Origin: Leptospiraceae bacterium | GTDB lineage: Bacteria > Spirochaetota > Leptospiria > Leptospirales > Leptonemataceae | Direction: 5' to 3' | Length of the DNA stretch: 64,000 bases | Assembly (NCBI GenBank): GCA_025059995.1 | Contig: JANXCF010000001.1 | Span: 310,001 to 374,000 of the forward strand | Part shown: positions 43,958-53,099 of the stretch, piece after piece | Layout of the letters: every line of letters starts with the position of its first letter | Numbering within the stretch: position 1 is the stretch's first letter | Translations under genes and position numbers: made by a program | Notes under the pieces: model-generated | Databases searched by the model: none | The model's input: only the letters and a program-made list of their open reading frames with translations | Told to the model about the DNA's origin: nothing

Positions 43958-44449
43958 ATGACCAAATTTTTTTAAAAGAGCTTCATTTACCTCTGATGGA
44001 GCATAAGTATCTATTGTTTTTCCGTATCTTGCTGCTTCTTTGATGATGCTACTTGAGATATAAGAATATTCACGGCTCGCTAAAAGAAAGACTGTATCAA
44101 TATCTGATGCTAATTCTCGGTTGATTTGGAAAATCGCATATTCATAATCAAAATCGGTAACAGCTCTTAGTCCTCTGACGATGGCTGTTGCTTTGATTTC
44201 TTTTGCAAAAGATGTCAAAAGACCTTTGAAAATCACAACCTCAACTTTATTATTGAAGATGTCACTTCTTTTTTGTAAAACTTTTTCAATAAGTTCTTTT
44301 CGTTCTTCCAATGTAAAAAGGGTTTGTTTTGAGGAGTTAACCGCTATTGCTATGTAAAGCTTGTCAAAAAGATGAATAGCACGATATATGATGTCTAAAT
44401 GTCCATTGGTAATAGGATCAAAGGAACCCGGATATACTCCTATTTTCAT
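43952..44449 (-). CDS. coaD: Phosphopantetheine adenylyltransferase
   Basis: Fourth step of coenzyme A synthesis. 165 residues with the nucleotidyltransferase motif GSFDPITNGHLDI (residues 8-20), LTSFAKEIKATAIVRGLRAVTDFDYE and YSYISSSIIKEAARYG, all typical of CoaD. It overlaps the cyclase end by six bases. The ketopantoate reductase-like gene at 46.7 kb is another CoA pathway candidate on the same strand. Confidence 0.96.
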   Translation of the reverse strand: MKIGVYPGSFDPITNGHLDIIYRAIHLFDKLYIAIAVNSSKQTLFTLEERKELIEKVLQKRSDIFNNKVEVVIFKGLLTSFAKEIKATAIVRGLRAVTDFDYEYAIFQINRELASDIDTVFLLASREYSYISSSIIKEAARYGKTIDTYAPSEVNEALLKKFGHL

Positions 44450-44553
44450 TCCAACATACGATTTGACTCATCATTAGATGTAAAGAAAAATTCGCAAAAT
44501 TTTCAATTAATTTCAAAAAGTTATCATCTTACTGATTCTTAATTAAAACGAAG

Positions 44554-44625
44554 CACCCCGTAGGGGATTTGAACCCCTGTTACCGCCGTGAAAGGGCGAT
44601 GTCCTAACCACTAGACGAACGGGGC
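44554..44625 (-). tRNA. tRNA-Glu (anticodon TTC)
   Basis: Cloverleaf on the minus strand: acceptor GCCCCGT with ACGGGGT, D arm around GTGGTTAGG, anticodon stem CGCC/GGCG with the loop CTTTCAC (anticodon TTC), T loop GTTCAAATC. One G-T pair closes the acceptor end. Discriminator is G; no CCA is encoded. It lies three bases downstream of tRNA-Lys and is probably co-transcribed. Confidence 0.95.
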
Positions 44626-44628
44626 ATT

Positions 44629-44701
44629 TGAGACCGCCGGGAATCGAACCCGGGACACCCTCCTTAAAAGGGAGGTGCTCTACCGACTGAGCTACGGTCT
44701 C
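44629..44701 (-). tRNA. tRNA-Lys (anticodon TTT)
   Basis: 73-base cloverleaf on the minus strand: acceptor GAGACCG/CGGTCTC fully paired, D arm AGCTCAGTCGGTAGAGC, anticodon stem CCTCC/GGAGG with the loop CTTTTAA (anticodon TTT), T arm CCGGGTTCGATTCCCGG. Discriminator A; no encoded CCA. First of a two-tRNA unit, three bases before tRNA-Glu. Confidence 0.96.
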
Positions 44702-44843
44702 ATAGCTTCTTGTATACTTTTTTTTTATATTTAACGTAGTCAAAACAAAAATTTCGATTTTACAATTTTTTCATTCACTTGATAAATAAAACTTGATTAA
44801 GTTATGCCAAAAATAAGTTATAAATTTAATAAGGTTTCTTTAG

Positions 44844-45335
44844 ATGAAAACAGAAAAATTAGTTTTTTTGCAGCCGGGTGAGCTTTACCTTACTTCAGAA
44901 GACATAGAAGTAAAAACTATCTTAGGATCTTGTGTTAGTGTAACTGTTTACAATAAAAGCTTGAACTTTGGGGGTATTTGCCATTATATTTTACCATCAG
45001 CACGAAGAGAAGAAGCAAGCACCAAATTTGGCAATATTGCAATCAAAATTTTGATCCATCAGCTTCTAAGAGCTGGTTCTCATATAAGTGATTTAGAAGC
45101 AAAGATCTTTGGTGGTGCAAGTGTTATTTATGATGAAAGTGAATATTTTTTCATTGGGGAAAAGAATATTCAAATAGCGAAAGAGATTCTCAATCAGTAT
45201 TCCATCAGCATCGTCGAAGAAGAAGTCGGAGGGAATGAAGGAAGGAAATTGTTTTTCTACCCTAAATCAGGTAAAACAAAAATTGAATTTATCAAAAAAT
45301 TACGTATCGAGGATTTGTATAATTCCAATCTTTGA
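44844..45335 (+). CDS. cheD: Chemoreceptor glutamine deamidase CheD
   Basis: Deamidates Gln in chemoreceptors and, in some bacteria, binds CheC. 163 residues with the catalytic Cys in TILGSCVSVTVYN and His in GGICHYILP, and AKIFGGASV after them. Members are usually about 160 residues. It is 11 bases before cheB (ATG 45347), so the two are likely one operon. No cheR or cheA is in the window. A candidate target receptor is at 27-1610. Confidence 0.93.
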   Translation: MKTEKLVFLQPGELYLTSEDIEVKTILGSCVSVTVYNKSLNFGGICHYILPSARREEASTKFGNIAIKILIHQLLRAGSHISDLEAKIFGGASVIYDESEYFFIGEKNIQIAKEILNQYSISIVEEEVGGNEGRKLFFYPKSGKTKIEFIKKLRIEDLYNSNL

Positions 45336-45346
45336 TCTTTGCTTTA

Positions 45347-46417
45347 ATGAGAGAAAAAATCAAGGTCCTTATTGTAGATGACTCTGCCATCGTAAGGGAT
45401 ACCCTGACGCGACATCTGAACTCTCACGATGACATCGAGGTGGTTGGAACAGCTCCTGATCCATACATTGCCAGAGATAAAATAGTCAAGCTCAAACCCG
45501 ACGTCCTTTTACTTGATATTGAAATGCCCAAAATGGATGGACTTTCTTTCTTGGAGAAGCTGATGGTATATCATCCTTTACCTGTTATTATTGTGAGTTC
45601 CATCACAACAAAAGACACATCAGCCATTTTTCGTGCTTTTGAGTTAGGAGCTTTTGATGTGGTTAATAAATCCTCTATGTATAGTGTTCAGGAAGTTTTA
45701 AATGAAATCGTTTATAAAGTACGCCAAGCTTTTGAAAACCGAGAAGTATTTTTAAAAAAATTTAAATCTGCAATACCTACAAATAAAAAAGAAACTAAAA
45801 TCACAAAAAAGCAACATTTAGCAGAAATTTCAACAACAGACATGGTAATTGGGATTGGAGCTTCTACAGGGGGGACAACGGCTATTGAGTTTTTATTATC
45901 AAATCTTCCTAAGAATTTACCACCGATTTTGATTGTTCAACACATGCCGCCAGGTTTTACTAATCAATTTGCCCATCGTTTGAACGAAATCTCACAATTA
46001 CAGGTAAAAGAAGCAGAGGAAAATGATATTTTAGAATTAGGGAAAGTACTGATAGCACCAGGTGGATTTCACTTAAAAGTTTTAAGAATGGGAAACATCG
46101 CAAAAGTTCATTTGGATGACAGCGAAAAAGTGAATTTTCAAAAACCCTCGGTTGATGTTTTATTCGAGTCTTTAGCAGAAACTTTCGGAAAAAATACCCT
46201 TGCCATCCTCCTTACAGGAATGGGGAAAGATGGTGCGGCAGGATTATGGAAAATCAAGCAAAAAGGTGGTTATACGATTGTTCAGGATGAAGAAACTTCG
46301 ATAGTATGGGGAATGCCCAAGGCAGCAATCGACCTCAATGCCCATACAGAAATCCTTCCTTTATCGAAAATTCCGGAGAAAATCATCCAATACTTAAAGA
46401 CTTTATCTTCACTTTAG
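45347..46417 (+). CDS. cheB: Chemotaxis response regulator protein-glutamate methylesterase CheB
   Basis: Removes methyl groups from receptors after phosphorylation by CheA. 356 residues from ATG 45347 (an upstream TTG at 45332 overlaps cheD's stop). Receiver domain 1-125 with DDSAIVRD and phospho-Asp in LLLDIEMPKMDG; linker about 125-160; esterase domain with Ser in GIGASTGGT, His in IVQHMPPGFT, and Asp in LLTGMGKDGAAG, the full triad. The 3' end overlaps the convergent periplasmic-protein gene by nine bases. Confidence 0.96.
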   Translation: MREKIKVLIVDDSAIVRDTLTRHLNSHDDIEVVGTAPDPYIARDKIVKLKPDVLLLDIEMPKMDGLSFLEKLMVYHPLPVIIVSSITTKDTSAIFRAFELGAFDVVNKSSMYSVQEVLNEIVYKVRQAFENREVFLKKFKSAIPTNKKETKITKKQHLAEISTTDMVIGIGASTGGTTAIEFLLSNLPKNLPPILIVQHMPPGFTNQFAHRLNEISQLQVKEAEENDILELGKVLIAPGGFHLKVLRMGNIAKVHLDDSEKVNFQKPSVDVLFESLAETFGKNTLAILLTGMGKDGAAGLWKIKQKGGYTIVQDEETSIVWGMPKAAIDLNAHTEILPLSKIPEKIIQYLKTLSSL

Positions 46418-46711
46418 GATGACTTCTTTGATATCAATCTTTCCGTTGAGCTTAGTTTCTTTTTGGTTTTTGGGATCAAACTTTGTGATGTTTCCCAAAA
46501 CTCGTATCTTCTGGTTGATATAAAAAGAATTGATTACGGAAACCAGTTTCCCTGAGATCTCATATTTTTCGTTGTTTTCAGTGATGAATACGAGGATTTC
46601 TTGATTGTCTATCTTTTCTCGATTGACTAAACCTGTGATTTCAACATCCTTTGCCCAAAGGGAAGCTGTCAGAGCTATCCCTAAAACGAAGCTTAAAATT
46701 GTCTTCTTCAT
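46409..46711 (-). CDS. Small secreted protein with OB-fold-like repeat of strands
   Basis: 100 residues with a signal peptide (MKKTILSFVLGIALTASLWA, cleaved before KDVEI). The mature 80 residues are nearly all beta strand (ITGLVNREKIDNQEILVFITE, IRVLGNITKFD and KLNGKIDIKEVIL), reminiscent of bacterial OB-fold (BOF) or DUF proteins, but no family is certain. It lies six bases downstream of the panE-like gene on the same strand. Confidence 0.65.
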   Translation of the reverse strand: MKKTILSFVLGIALTASLWAKDVEITGLVNREKIDNQEILVFITENNEKYEISGKLVSVINSFYINQKIRVLGNITKFDPKNQKETKLNGKIDIKEVILK

Positions 46712-46717
46712 ACTAAA

Positions 46718-47668
46718 TTAGACATTATTTTTTCGGTTTTGTTCATCAAGAAATTTCAGTAAGTGATAAGTAAAAGTTAAATAAGGAACTAAGATTTTGT
46801 ATTTCTTTGCAAGTTGCAAGGGTTCACCAACGATTGCTTCAATTTCCATAGGACGTTGAAGTTCGTAATCAATTAGCATGGATGTTTTGTAAGGATTCAT
46901 TTTTTTGGTTCTTTCTATCATTTCTTTGACCATTTTTTTGCCAGGTGATTTTTTTTCGTATTCGGCGATCTTTATGATTTCGTTCATCAAAAAGGTTGAT
47001 AATTTTTCCCCATGTTGTGAATTCACGATTAGCTCGGTCGTTGCTGAGTTTCCCATAACAGAGAGAGTATTGAAGGCAATATTCCATAAGAGCTTTTCCC
47101 AACGGGATTTTCGTAAATCAGATGTGAATTCTGTTTCAATCCCAGAAGAAAGAAAAATCTCAGTTATTTCTTTTGCATACTTTTGATCTTCTTTTTTTAG
47201 AGAACCAATCTTGATTTTCCCGTAATCTAAGTGGTGAACTTCATTTTGCGAAATTCTGTTTATGCACGTAAAAGCCAAACCACCCAAAATTATGGGTTGT
47301 TTTTTTCGAAAGTATTTGTTTTTTTTTATAAAATCATCAAACTTTTCTTCTTGATTGATTCCATTTTGTAGAAATAAAATTCTTGATTTGTCTTTTATGA
47401 TGGGAGTTACTAACTCAGCAATTGTTTCAGTAGGAAGCACTTTTGTAGAAATGATGATGAGATCGGCTGGTTTCATGTCTTTCGTTGAAGCATAAGCTCG
47501 AATAGGGATGGTAAAATCACCCCAGATGCTTTTTACGTATAGGGTCTTTGTGTTTTCTAAATACTTTGACTGAAACTCAACGGAGTAGCCCTTTTTTGCG
47601 AGTTTTGCTCCGTAAAAGCTACCAACAGCACCTGCTCCAATGACAGCAACGTGTTGTAAGTCCTTCAT
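46718..47668 (-). CDS. panE: Ketopantoate reductase-like protein (PanE/ApbA)
   Basis: NADPH-dependent reductase of the ApbA/PanE family: Rossmann motif VAVIGAGAVGSFYGAKLA (residues 7-24), LIIISTKVLPT, the LFLQNGINQEE motif, and a catalytic Lys region RKSRWEKLLWNIAFNT with the FNTLSVM helix. 316 residues fits. It could give pantoate for CoA (coaD at 44 kb), but the family also includes enzymes with other 2-oxoacid substrates. It is followed by a secreted protein gene. Confidence 0.82.
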   Translation of the reverse strand: MKDLQHVAVIGAGAVGSFYGAKLAKKGYSVEFQSKYLENTKTLYVKSIWGDFTIPIRAYASTKDMKPADLIIISTKVLPTETIAELVTPIIKDKSRILFLQNGINQEEKFDDFIKKNKYFRKKQPIILGGLAFTCINRISQNEVHHLDYGKIKIGSLKKEDQKYAKEITEIFLSSGIETEFTSDLRKSRWEKLLWNIAFNTLSVMGNSATTELIVNSQHGEKLSTFLMNEIIKIAEYEKKSPGKKMVKEMIERTKKMNPYKTSMLIDYELQRPMEIEAIVGEPLQLAKKYKILVPYLTFTYHLLKFLDEQNRKNNV

Positions 47669-47689
47669 GAGCTAAGAGGAGAATGACTT

Positions 47690-49579
47690 TTACCAGATGT
47701 ATTTGTCTGCGTCTTTTCGCTTACTGTGATCACTCAAGACGTGAAATCTACGAATACGAGAAATCTTCTCTTGGTTTAACGTCGAAATCGGGATATACGC
47801 AATCTTTTGTCCGAAACGGGAAGCAAAATAGTTCATTTTTTGGCTATGGGGTTTATCAGCCACGTATATCACAACACTTTTTGTGTTGTAAAGAATCGCA
47901 GCTGCAAGAAGTTTTTCATTTGGTTTTCGAAAATTCCTCAATTCATAATCATCCCAGATGTAGGATAATCGTCCTGGCGGATAAGACAACATAAACCCAC
48001 CATAGAAACATCGAGCAATGCCGGGTCCTACTATCATTTCATTTGGATCGGTTGCATAAAAAGCCATATCTCCTTCTTCGGAATGCTCACCCCACCACAC
48101 GCTTTTCCAATGATACTTTTCTTCATCCAAGCTAAAAATGATTACTATGTTTCCTGCATCCCAATTTCGTTTTACTGCTTCTTTTACGTAAATAGTATTT
48201 TTGTAGTAATTTCTGATGGTTTCTCGATAATCAATGCCGTCATAAAGATTAGCAGTAAAAGGAAGAGTTCTTGTATCTTGGGATTTGACGATGGATAAGG
48301 CTCTTTTTCTTAGGTAATTTCCGAATTCTTCGATAACCACATCTTCCGGTGGATAAGAACAAAGACCAGAGTGATTCCAGAGCTCTTTCCACTGTCCTTG
48401 ATATTCTTCTTTATGAATTTTGGATTTCATTTCTTTGACCATTTTGTTGTGATGAGTGAACAACAATAAACGAAATCGTATGATTTCCTTATCCAAACCT
48501 AATTCATCAAGGCTAAGTTTTAACTCAGGAAAAGGGGATGAGCTCTTTTCTATGCTTGTGATTTTTTCGTAGAAAATCTTTGCAAAGTTATCGTTCACAA
48601 AACCCTTCGCCGCTGAAATCAAAATCAAAGGATTTGGAATGAGTTTTTTGTAAATCAAGCTAAGATTTCTTGCAAACTGAAAAAAGAGCTTTTCTTTTTG
48701 AGGAGGGACAAAGTCTCCTGATTGGATTTCGTATTCATTTTTTGTCGCTTTGTAAAGGTTTCTGTTTAATAGAACTCGGTCAAAGTATTTCCATGCTTGA
48801 GGTTCATTTCGAAACTTATTCCATAGATTATTGTAATATCCGGGTTGCATCAAAACTTCTGGGCTCTGATCGGATAAGGAAAAAATTTCAATCTTGTATG
48901 TTTGATTTTCTTGGTAAAGGCTTTGATTTGCCAGTTGAATCTGAAGTGAGTCAAGGAGATCCTGGAGTTTTTCTTCCGGGTAATCTAAAAACTTCACAAT
49001 ATTATGGTAATGTTCAATCCCACATATTAGTAAGATTTCCTCCTCAGAATGAATCGATAAAAGCTTTTTTGTTTGTAGCGCCATGAAGGTTTCTCTGTAA
49101 AGGTCGTATAGATTTTTTTTGACGTTTCGTTTCTTTCTGTATAGCTCCACTAATTCTTCGAGGCTTAAGTAATGAAGCACGTATGTATCTGGAAAAGAAG
49201 TTTGAATTCTGTATAATGAGGCAACATGGAAATTCGGTGTTATGTTATCGATTAGATGATAAGGAATGTCAAGTTCATAGCAATTTCTTATGGCTTCTAC
49301 AATCGGTTCTAACGGCTCTAAAATAAAGTAGCTTGGGATTTCTGTTTCTATCTTTATGACAGGATAAGAAGATACAAAAGGAATTGCACGATGGATTTCA
49401 TTCGAAAGATAATATGGTGCTTCAATCAAAACCCTTTGAGGAGGATTATCAAAAAAGTGTTTTTTCACAAGAATAGTAAATTCTAAAGAGCCATGAACTA
49501 TGGGTAATATGTTCAAATTTTCTTTTACTAGAATGGATTGATCAACTAATGTGAGGAGTTTACTTTCATTTACTTTCAT
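47690..49579 (-). CDS. Large protein of unknown function coupled to a MoxR ATPase, DUF5682-like
   Basis: 629 residues. The start (NILPIVHGSLEFTILVKKHF, then RVLIEAPYYLSNEI) and ICGIEHYHNIVKFL have the G-x-x-H plus ExP pattern of TraB/ChaN-fold proteins and of DUF5682, proteins that occur with MoxR ATPases and VWA-domain partners. The last 150 residues hold aromatic-rich segments (YHWKSVWWGEHSEEGDMAFYA) without a known motif. No membrane segment or signal peptide. The ATG overlaps the stop of the AAA gene by four bases, giving strong coupling. The identity is a low-confidence resemblance. Confidence 0.65.
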   Translation of the reverse strand: MKVNESKLLTLVDQSILVKENLNILPIVHGSLEFTILVKKHFFDNPPQRVLIEAPYYLSNEIHRAIPFVSSYPVIKIETEIPSYFILEPLEPIVEAIRNCYELDIPYHLIDNITPNFHVASLYRIQTSFPDTYVLHYLSLEELVELYRKKRNVKKNLYDLYRETFMALQTKKLLSIHSEEEILLICGIEHYHNIVKFLDYPEEKLQDLLDSLQIQLANQSLYQENQTYKIEIFSLSDQSPEVLMQPGYYNNLWNKFRNEPQAWKYFDRVLLNRNLYKATKNEYEIQSGDFVPPQKEKLFFQFARNLSLIYKKLIPNPLILISAAKGFVNDNFAKIFYEKITSIEKSSSPFPELKLSLDELGLDKEIIRFRLLLFTHHNKMVKEMKSKIHKEEYQGQWKELWNHSGLCSYPPEDVVIEEFGNYLRKRALSIVKSQDTRTLPFTANLYDGIDYRETIRNYYKNTIYVKEAVKRNWDAGNIVIIFSLDEEKYHWKSVWWGEHSEEGDMAFYATDPNEMIVGPGIARCFYGGFMLSYPPGRLSYIWDDYELRNFRKPNEKLLAAAILYNTKSVVIYVADKPHSQKMNYFASRFGQKIAYIPISTLNQEKISRIRRFHVLSDHSKRKDADKYIW

Positions 49580-50436
49580 ATCTCAATATACCTTAAAGCT
49601 TCATCACCTAAGATATTCTGCACTGCTATGTGAAGGATTTCTTTGATCTGTTTATCTGTTAGTTTTTGTTTTCTATTTTCGGGTTCCCAGTATCGCTTTT
49701 GAACGGCTAATTTTAGTGCCATCCGAGTGATGTTGATACCATCACGTATGGAGTAGGGTTCATCTTCGAAATGAGCTCTTTGTAAGAAATTCACCACGTA
49801 TGTAATGATCTCAGGTGGAGCAAACGGAATATTGGCTCGAAGGATTTCTTTTTCTTCATCAGCATCAGCAAAATCAATATAAATCGAAGGTTGAAGTCTA
49901 CTTTGGATGTACTCAGGAATCTCAAATGTGGATGCATCTTCGTTCATGGTTGTTACAAAACGAAACTCATCATGAGCTTTGATTTTGATTCCCACTATGA
50001 TGGACTCAACATACCTTCTATGATCCAACAAAGGAGCAAGGGATGCCCATGATTTTTCTCCCATTCGGTTTCCTTCATCCAAAATGGCAATACCCCCTTT
50101 AATCATGGCTGATACAATTCCTGAGGCTACGTATTTGATTTTTCCTTCAGCTGAAATCACAGGAGTAATGATTAAATCCTCAGGACGAGTATCCATAGTT
50201 GCTTGGAATATCCAAAAGGGCTTTTTGAGTTCTATGGCAACAGCACAAGCTAATGTGGTTTTTCCCACACCAGGTTTTCCGATAAGCCGGGGGTTTAACG
50301 GCATATCTTCTGGGTGAACCTTCATCCACGCCGCTTTTAGTTGTTCTTTTACGAAAGTATTTCCTACCCACTTAACGTCGAGTTGTTCGGGAGGAGTTAG
50401 TTCAATTTCAACTCCTTGTAGAATAACCTTTTCCAT
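49576..50436 (-). CDS. MoxR-type AAA+ ATPase
   Basis: 286 residues. Walker A GKPGVGKTTLACAVA (about residues 53-67), Walker B in AILDEGNRM, sensor 1 in FVTTMNEDASTF, and an arginine finger region IQSRLQPSIYIDF. MoxR ATPases act as chaperones with VWA-domain and other partners for protein maturation. Here the partner is the 629-residue protein encoded next, overlapping by four bases. No VWA protein is in view. Start ATG 50436; the N-terminal extension (residues 1-50) before the AAA core is short. Confidence 0.88.
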   Translation of the reverse strand: MEKVILQGVEIELTPPEQLDVKWVGNTFVKEQLKAAWMKVHPEDMPLNPRLIGKPGVGKTTLACAVAIELKKPFWIFQATMDTRPEDLIITPVISAEGKIKYVASGIVSAMIKGGIAILDEGNRMGEKSWASLAPLLDHRRYVESIIVGIKIKAHDEFRFVTTMNEDASTFEIPEYIQSRLQPSIYIDFADADEEKEILRANIPFAPPEIITYVVNFLQRAHFEDEPYSIRDGINITRMALKLAVQKRYWEPENRKQKLTDKQIKEILHIAVQNILGDEALRYIEI

Positions 50437-50555
50437 AATTTTCTATCTACTAAATATTTAGCTTTTAAAAAAATATCAAACAAATTTCGTTAATTTCGTT
50501 TGACTAATAGTCGAATAAGAAGCAAGGTATTTATTGGAATCCAGAGGAGAAAGCA

Positions 50556-51494
50556 ATGAAATTTTTTTATTTTTTATCTTTTGTTATCATAGAAATGGTT
50601 TTAGCAATGGGTAATTTAAGGGCTCAGAATGTTGCGAATCAAAACATAGCGTCGCAAGGTCATGAGTCGAAAGATATTATTAAAATCGAAAATTATTTTC
50701 CCGTTAGCATCGAAGATCCAAGAATTGAAGTCAGAGAAATCTCTTTAGATCGAAGATTCTCTCCAGATGGTAAGGGAGAATTCTTAGATATTATGTTCAA
50801 TATCGAGAATATGACAAATCAAAAAATTGATCTTTATGTTTGGGTGATTGCTTATTACGAAACCGATGCTGTTGATAAAGAAGAAAGATTGATTGTTCCA
50901 CATCCGACATGGAGGGTTTACGATCCAGATAAGAGATTTTTTTTGACAAGATACATCAAAATCACACCCCGAGACATACCAACAGACAAAATTTGGAGTC
51001 CTGCTGATCCTGATCATAAAACCTATTTTGATGTGATCAAGAGAATGCGAAATGCCGTAGGACACATGAAGTTAATAGAAGACATTTATCCACCAGTTTG
51101 GAAATATGTAAGCTACATCATGAGGTATCCTACTCAAGGACTGCCTGTAATCTTATATGGAGATTTAGGACCAACACCTGATAAATTGATGTTCACAAAT
51201 TATATCCCACCTACACCCGAAGAAAAAAGAACGAAAATTTTCAAAAATTTCGTAGAACATACCTATACAGTTGAATATGCAAGGCGAAGAACCATCTTTC
51301 GAAGTCATCATTACTCACCTTACAGACCTAATTTTTACTTTTTTAACATGTTTCGAATCTTGATTTTCGATGCAAATCAAGCTCAGGTTTTCGAAGAACA
51401 AGCTCAAAGACCATTACGTGAAGGAGAGAGCCCCGCTAATCCTGTTATGTATCACAGAATATTTTCTATCAGCAAAGAAATAAAAATTCGTTAA
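50556..51494 (+). CDS. Secreted protein of unknown function
   Basis: 312 residues with an apparent signal peptide (MKFFYFLSFVIIEMVLAMGNLRAQ, cleavage near RAQN). GAGGAG precedes the ATG. The mature protein has strands rich in Arg and Tyr (EVREISLDRRFSPDGKGEFLDIMFNIENMTNQKIDLYVWVIAYY), suggesting a beta-sandwich, a His/Tyr/Arg-rich region at about 235-270 (RRRTIFRSHHYSPYRPNFYFF) and no membrane anchor. Not recognised. Isolated on its strand, divergent from the MoxR unit. Confidence 0.7.
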   Translation: MKFFYFLSFVIIEMVLAMGNLRAQNVANQNIASQGHESKDIIKIENYFPVSIEDPRIEVREISLDRRFSPDGKGEFLDIMFNIENMTNQKIDLYVWVIAYYETDAVDKEERLIVPHPTWRVYDPDKRFFLTRYIKITPRDIPTDKIWSPADPDHKTYFDVIKRMRNAVGHMKLIEDIYPPVWKYVSYIMRYPTQGLPVILYGDLGPTPDKLMFTNYIPPTPEEKRTKIFKNFVEHTYTVEYARRRTIFRSHHYSPYRPNFYFFNMFRILIFDANQAQVFEEQAQRPLREGESPANPVMYHRIFSISKEIKIR

Positions 51495-51574
51495 TAATTT
51501 TGCTTTTTGAATTGCCAAGTGTAAATATTTTTTAGTTATGTATGAAAAAACGATAAAACTGGATAGTTTTTCTT

Positions 51575-53047
51575 GTGGAAGATATAAAAATACAGGAGTT
51601 TTTTAATTTTTTTTGGGAAAAGAAAAAAATTCGCTATTATTTTAAATCCAATCATGACAATATAATCCATTATTTGCATGCAATTTTCCATCGCATATTG
51701 GCAGAGTTGGATTTATCGTTTCTTACTGAAACAATTTATGTTATAGCTGTTGAATTAATATCGAATTTTCAAAAAGCAGTAGCGAAAAGAATTTTTTTTG
51801 CCGAACAGCAATTGGACATCAACAATTACCATGATTATGTTTCGAACATAGGTAAATTTAAATCTTTAGTTTTAGATCAATGGGATAAATATCCTATCGA
51901 TTTAGAAAAATCAGCATATCGAATTTACTTTGATCTTATACTATCGAATGAATACTTTATCTTTTATATCGAAAACAATGTAAAGGTAACAATCTTCGAG
52001 AAAGAGAGAATAGAAAAACGTTTATTAGTTGATGAAACACAATATATTGATTTTTATAATGACTTAGACTTCAGTGAGGGAGGAGGATTGGGATTATTCC
52101 TCATAAAATCATTGATAGTAAATTCTGGAATTGGACTCAAAAACTTTAAGATCGAATTTCGTCAAGATTCAACAATAGGTATTTTGAGGGTTCCTTTAAA
52201 ATTAAATAAACCATCAATTGAAACTTATTTAAGAAAGCTAATTCTAAATAAAGTAGATACATTACCTTCATATCCAGATCATCTACAAGAACTGATTAAA
52301 AAGTGTGATGATGGAGAAGTAGCTTTTGATTACATCGTGAATAAGATCATTCGAGATCCGGGATTAACTTCACAAATCATCCGATTAGCTTCCTCAGCGG
52401 GTTATATCACAAGAAACAAAAATCCTGATTTAAAGTTATCAATCAGTTTAATTGGACTAAGACAATTAAAACATCTATTGATGATTTACGCAACAAAGAA
52501 TGTTTTTAGTAAGATTATAGAAAAAAAGCAATTAGAAGAAATCTGGTTTGAAAGTAATCGCATTGCTTATTTTTCTCAAAGGCTTCAAAAACTTCCAGAA
52601 CTCAAAGAAATCAATTTCATTATAGGAATACTGAACCTAATCGGGAAATTGGTAATTTACAGTTTAGACAATAAAGAAATCCAAAGGATCCGTGTTTTGT
52701 CAAAGAACAGAGCTACATATTCTGATTTGATGTTGGAAGAATTAGAAATTGGAATCACCTATCCAGAGGTAGGAGCTGTTTTGGCAGAATTATGGAAGTT
52801 CCCAGATAACGTAATCTATGGTATACGATACCAAATGAAGCCATTACAAATCAGCGAAGACAAAATACCTATTGTGTATCCAGTCTACTTGGCAAAATGT
52901 ATGAATGAAATATTATGCAATCGATTATCTTATGATTTTATAGAATATCGTGTGTTGAAATATTTTGATTTGTGGGATCGTAAAGATGAATTCCTTAAAC
53001 TATGTGAAACTTATGATCAGGAATTTCGTTCAATATATGTTTTGTGA
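51575..53047 (+). CDS. GHKL-like ATPase and HDOD domain protein
   Basis: 490 residues from GTG 51575. The N-terminal 210 residues resemble a degenerate GHKL histidine-kinase-like ATPase: NFQKAV helix, FIFYIENNVK and EGGGLGLFLIKSLI (G2-like box), but the N-box Asn is not clear. The HDOD domain runs from about 215 to 430 (TLPSYPDHLQELIKKCDDG, IIRDPGLTSQIIRLASSAGY, SLIGLRQLKHLLMIYA), followed by a helical tail. HDOD proteins act in signalling without known hydrolysis. A fusion of the two is not one I recognise. No closely spaced partner genes. Confidence 0.72.
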   Translation: MEDIKIQEFFNFFWEKKKIRYYFKSNHDNIIHYLHAIFHRILAELDLSFLTETIYVIAVELISNFQKAVAKRIFFAEQQLDINNYHDYVSNIGKFKSLVLDQWDKYPIDLEKSAYRIYFDLILSNEYFIFYIENNVKVTIFEKERIEKRLLVDETQYIDFYNDLDFSEGGGLGLFLIKSLIVNSGIGLKNFKIEFRQDSTIGILRVPLKLNKPSIETYLRKLILNKVDTLPSYPDHLQELIKKCDDGEVAFDYIVNKIIRDPGLTSQIIRLASSAGYITRNKNPDLKLSISLIGLRQLKHLLMIYATKNVFSKIIEKKQLEEIWFESNRIAYFSQRLQKLPELKEINFIIGILNLIGKLVIYSLDNKEIQRIRVLSKNRATYSDLMLEELEIGITYPEVGAVLAELWKFPDNVIYGIRYQMKPLQISEDKIPIVYPVYLAKCMNEILCNRLSYDFIEYRVLKYFDLWDRKDEFLKLCETYDQEFRSIYVL

Positions 53048-53099
53048 TATATAAATTAAAATCATTTGACTAACCAAATATCAATAGAAAACAAAATCA

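Noticed and set aside
44543-44743. An ORF on the minus strand over the tRNA pair
   Set aside because: It covers tRNA-Lys and tRNA-Glu sequence and has no protein-like motif; the tRNA genes explain the region.
44702-44760. Promoter for the tRNA-Lys/Glu unit
   Set aside because: TTGACT and TATACA occur on the minus strand but 21 bases apart, too far for a standard promoter, so it is not listed.
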